Source: DASVWH01 sp036389715 | GTDB lineage: Bacteria > Acidobacteriota > Blastocatellia > Pyrinomonadales > Pyrinomonadaceae | DNA length: 33,728 nt | Assembly (NCBI GenBank): GCA_036389715.1 | Contig: DASVWH010000174.1 | Location: forward strand, 1 to 33,728 | Direction: 5' to 3' | Part shown: one piece after another, positions 31,804 to 33,728 of the stretch | How positions within the stretch are numbered: the first letter of the stretch is position 1 | How the letters are laid out: the number at the start of each line of letters is the position of its first letter | Notes under the pieces: model-generated | Told to the model about the DNA's origin: nothing | The model's input: only the letters and a program-made list of their open reading frames with translations | Database searches by the model: none | Translations under genes and position numbers: made by a program

Positions 31804-32907
31804 ATGTTCGTCCAATCTATGACTTTTGCGGGAAAATACCTGCTCGCGGTGCTGCTCGTGATGGGCTCGGCCGGGCTTGCCGGAGCGCAGTGGGCGGCGC
31901 AATCGAGCGGCACGAATGCCAGGCTGCGCGGGGTGAGCGCCGTCAGTTCGAGCGTCGCCTGGGCCAGCGGCGAGCGGGGAACCTACGCGCGCACGACCGA
32001 CGGCGGCAGGACCTGGCAGACGGCAACAGTCGCGGGAGCCTCCGACATGGACTTTCGTGACGTGGATGCTTTCGACGACGGGACGGCCTACCTGCTCTCA
32101 ATCGGCGAGGGCCGGAAATCCAGAATCTATCAGACGACCGATGCAGGCGCGCACTGGAGCTTACAGTATCAGAGCAATCACCCGGCCGCCTTCTTCGACG
32201 CGATGGCCTTCTGGGACAGGACGCACGGCATCGCGGTCAGCGATCCGGTGGACGGGCGTTTCCTGATTATCAGGACCGCTGACGGCGGCAGGACCTGGAC
32301 GGAAAGCCCCGCGCAGGGAATGCCCGCGGCCCTGGAAGGCGAGGGCGCTTTCGCTGCGAGCGGGACGTGCATCGCCGTTCTGGGCAGCCGTCACGCCTGG
32401 TTCGGGACGGGCGGTCCGGCGGGCGCGCGTGTCTTTCGCTCGACCGACGCGGGCCGGACCTGGAAAGTCTCCAAAGTGCCGCTGGCGAGCGGTAAGACGG
32501 CGGGCGTCTTCTCGATAACATTCTGGGATGCGAAGCACGGGGTGGCGGTCGGCGGCGACTACGCGAAGGAGCGCGAGGCCACCGATAATATCGCCGTCAC
32601 GGCGGATGGGGGCGTGACCTGGTCGCGCATAGAGGGCACGCCGCCGCAGGGCTTTCGTTCCTGCGTGGCTTACGTGCCGGGCGCGCGGTCGCTGCTGCTG
32701 GTCGCGGTCGGACCGTCCGGCTCAGACTATTCGCGCGACGGCGGCCGGAGCTGGACGAGCATCGCGGGCGAAGGCTTTCACAGCGTGAGCTTTGCCGGGA
32801 GAGCGGGTGCGGGCTGGGCCGTCGGCGAAGGCGGGAGAATCGCCCGGAGCAGCTTGCAGAGCTTCGGGAGCGATCAGCGACCGTCGCGCTCGCGGCCCGG
32901 CGAATAA
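31804..32907 (+). CDS. Secreted Asp-box (YCF48/BNR-like) beta-propeller protein
   Basis: This 367-residue protein has a signal peptide (KYLLAVLLVMGSAGLAGAQ) and six Asp-box phrases: TTDGGRTWQ, TTDAGAHWS, TADGGRTWT, STDAGRTWK, TADGGVTWS and SRDGGRSWT. These mark a propeller of the YCF48/sialidase-superfamily type. No sialidase active-site arginine triad is apparent, so a binding or assembly role is more likely than hydrolysis. The start may be the internal Met at residue 6, as no strong ribosome-binding site is present. The gene is divergent from the aldo/keto reductase and followed after 72 bases by the nucleotidyltransferase gene. Confidence 0.85.
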   Translation: MFVQSMTFAGKYLLAVLLVMGSAGLAGAQWAAQSSGTNARLRGVSAVSSSVAWASGERGTYARTTDGGRTWQTATVAGASDMDFRDVDAFDDGTAYLLSIGEGRKSRIYQTTDAGAHWSLQYQSNHPAAFFDAMAFWDRTHGIAVSDPVDGRFLIIRTADGGRTWTESPAQGMPAALEGEGAFAASGTCIAVLGSRHAWFGTGGPAGARVFRSTDAGRTWKVSKVPLASGKTAGVFSITFWDAKHGVAVGGDYAKEREATDNIAVTADGGVTWSRIEGTPPQGFRSCVAYVPGARSLLLVAVGPSGSDYSRDGGRSWTSIAGEGFHSVSFAGRAGAGWAVGEGGRIARSSLQSFGSDQRPSRSRPGE

Positions 32908-32979
32908 GTATAAAGAGGAAAGACAGACTGTTAGTGAGAGAAGAGCGAAGGCCGGACTGTTAGTTAAAAGGGAAGGTAC

Positions 32980-33728
32980 ATGAAGGTAATCATACTCGCG
33001 GCGGGATACGCCACGCGTCTCTATCCGCTGACGCTGAATCAGCCGAAGCCGCTGCTGCCGGTAGCGGGCAAACCGATGATCGAACACGTGCTGGACAACC
33101 TGGCCCACATCGCGGGGATAGACCATGTCTACGTGGTGACGAACGCGAAGTTCGCCGGGCACTTCGAGCGTTGGGCGGACGGTTATCGCGCGGAGAAGCG
33201 CGACATCCATTTCACTATCGTCAACGACCGCTCGACCGACGACTCGAATAAGCTGGGGGCCATCGGCGACCTGCAACTGGTCCTGACGAGCCAGCAGGTT
33301 GACGACGACATCATAGTCGTGGCAGGCGATAACCTGTTCAGCCAGAGCCTCGAAGAGTTCGGCGCATACTGCCGCCAGATGCAAGCGCCCGTGCTCGCCG
33401 TCTATGATGTCGGCAATCTCGAAGAGATCAAGAAATACAATGCCATCGAAGTCGGTGAAGACGGGCGCATTACCTTCTTTGAAGAGAAGCCCGCGCAGCC
33501 GCGCAGCACGCTGACCGGAATCGCTCTCTACTATTACCCGCGGGCGGCGCTGGCGTTCATACGGCAGTACATTGACGAGGGCAACAACCCGGACCAGCCC
33601 GGCCGCCTGGTCCAGTGGATGTACCCGCGGACGGCGTTCTATACCTGGCGAGTCCCCGGCACGTGGTATGATGTAGGCTCGAAAGAGACGCTCGAAGAGG
33701 CCAACCTGATCTTCTCTCAAGGCTTGAA
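32980..33728 (+). CDS. Sugar-1-phosphate nucleotidyltransferase, 3' end outside the window
   Basis: The frame runs from ATG 32980 past the right edge without a stop; 249 residues are visible. It begins MKVIILAAGYATRLYPLT and continues with QPKPLLPVAGKPM, the nucleotide-binding signature of the GlmU/RmlA/GalU superfamily (GYATRLYPLT in place of the usual GxGTRL). VVAGDNLF holds the metal-binding Asp of the GDN motif, FFEEKP and TGIALYYYPR the sugar-binding part, and WYDVGSKETLEEAN the end of the catalytic domain. It activates a sugar phosphate for polysaccharide or glycan synthesis. The ribosome-binding site is GGGAAGG. TATAAA at 32909-32914 could be a -10 box. The exact sugar is unknown. Confidence 0.9.
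   Translation, partial: MKVIILAAGYATRLYPLTLNQPKPLLPVAGKPMIEHVLDNLAHIAGIDHVYVVTNAKFAGHFERWADGYRAEKRDIHFTIVNDRSTDDSNKLGAIGDLQLVLTSQQVDDDIIVVAGDNLFSQSLEEFGAYCRQMQAPVLAVYDVGNLEEIKKYNAIEVGEDGRITFFEEKPAQPRSTLTGIALYYYPRAALAFIRQYIDEGNNPDQPGRLVQWMYPRTAFYTWRVPGTWYDVGSKETLEEANLIFSQGL

Noticed and set aside
32926..32964. GACTGTTAGT repeated twice before the nucleotidyltransferase gene
   Set aside because: A 10-base repeat is short and the spacing (29 bases) does not fit a typical operator; too little to call.

Overview
The window is high-GC bacterial DNA, densely coded, with no rRNA, tRNA, CRISPR array, insertion sequence or phage gene that I can see. The gene content fits a soil-type, aerobic, didermic bacterium: a TonB-family transducer, a membrane urate hydroxylase, a P450, secreted beta-propeller proteins and a DUF4139 protein. 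My best guess is Acidobacteriota, perhaps Blastocatellia. This rests on overall protein resemblance, not on a marker gene.

Left part (1-9000). A TonB-domain protein cut by the left edge ends in a strong hairpin terminator. Next come a secreted DUF4139 protein with its own terminator, an SRPBCC protein on the minus strand, an ion channel with an unusual TLGLGD filter, a small helical protein, a SAM methyltransferase, signal peptidase I and a cytochrome P450. Two related AT-rich imperfect palindromes lie in the intergenic regions before the channel gene and before the signal peptidase gene.

Glycerol module (9010-12145). glpK and glpD form a two-gene operon that feeds glycerol into the respiratory chain and triose phosphates.

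Purine module (12278-20535). A secreted protein is followed by a nearly gapless operon: three-subunit xanthine dehydrogenase (Mo, 2Fe-2S, FAD), allantoinase, allantoicase, OHCU decarboxylase, 5-hydroxyisourate hydrolase and a PuuD-type urate hydroxylase without its usual cytochrome c domain. Together these cover xanthine to ureidoglycolate plus urea. A minus-strand pair further on (EEP-family hydrolase, then a DUF6986 protein resembling the malate synthase/HpcH aldolase superfamily) may deal with the glyoxylate end of the pathway. This is the most interesting functional hypothesis in the window. A WD40 protein gene separates the two parts.

Right part (24779-33728). A two-gene ABC-2 exporter is followed by a minus-strand DoxX / LigB-type dioxygenase / nitroreductase cluster that recalls the quinone-detoxification operon mhqNOP of Bacillus. 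Then come a cysteine-desulfurase-like PLP enzyme, an aldo/keto reductase, a secreted Asp-box propeller protein and a sugar-1-phosphate nucleotidyltransferase cut by the right edge.
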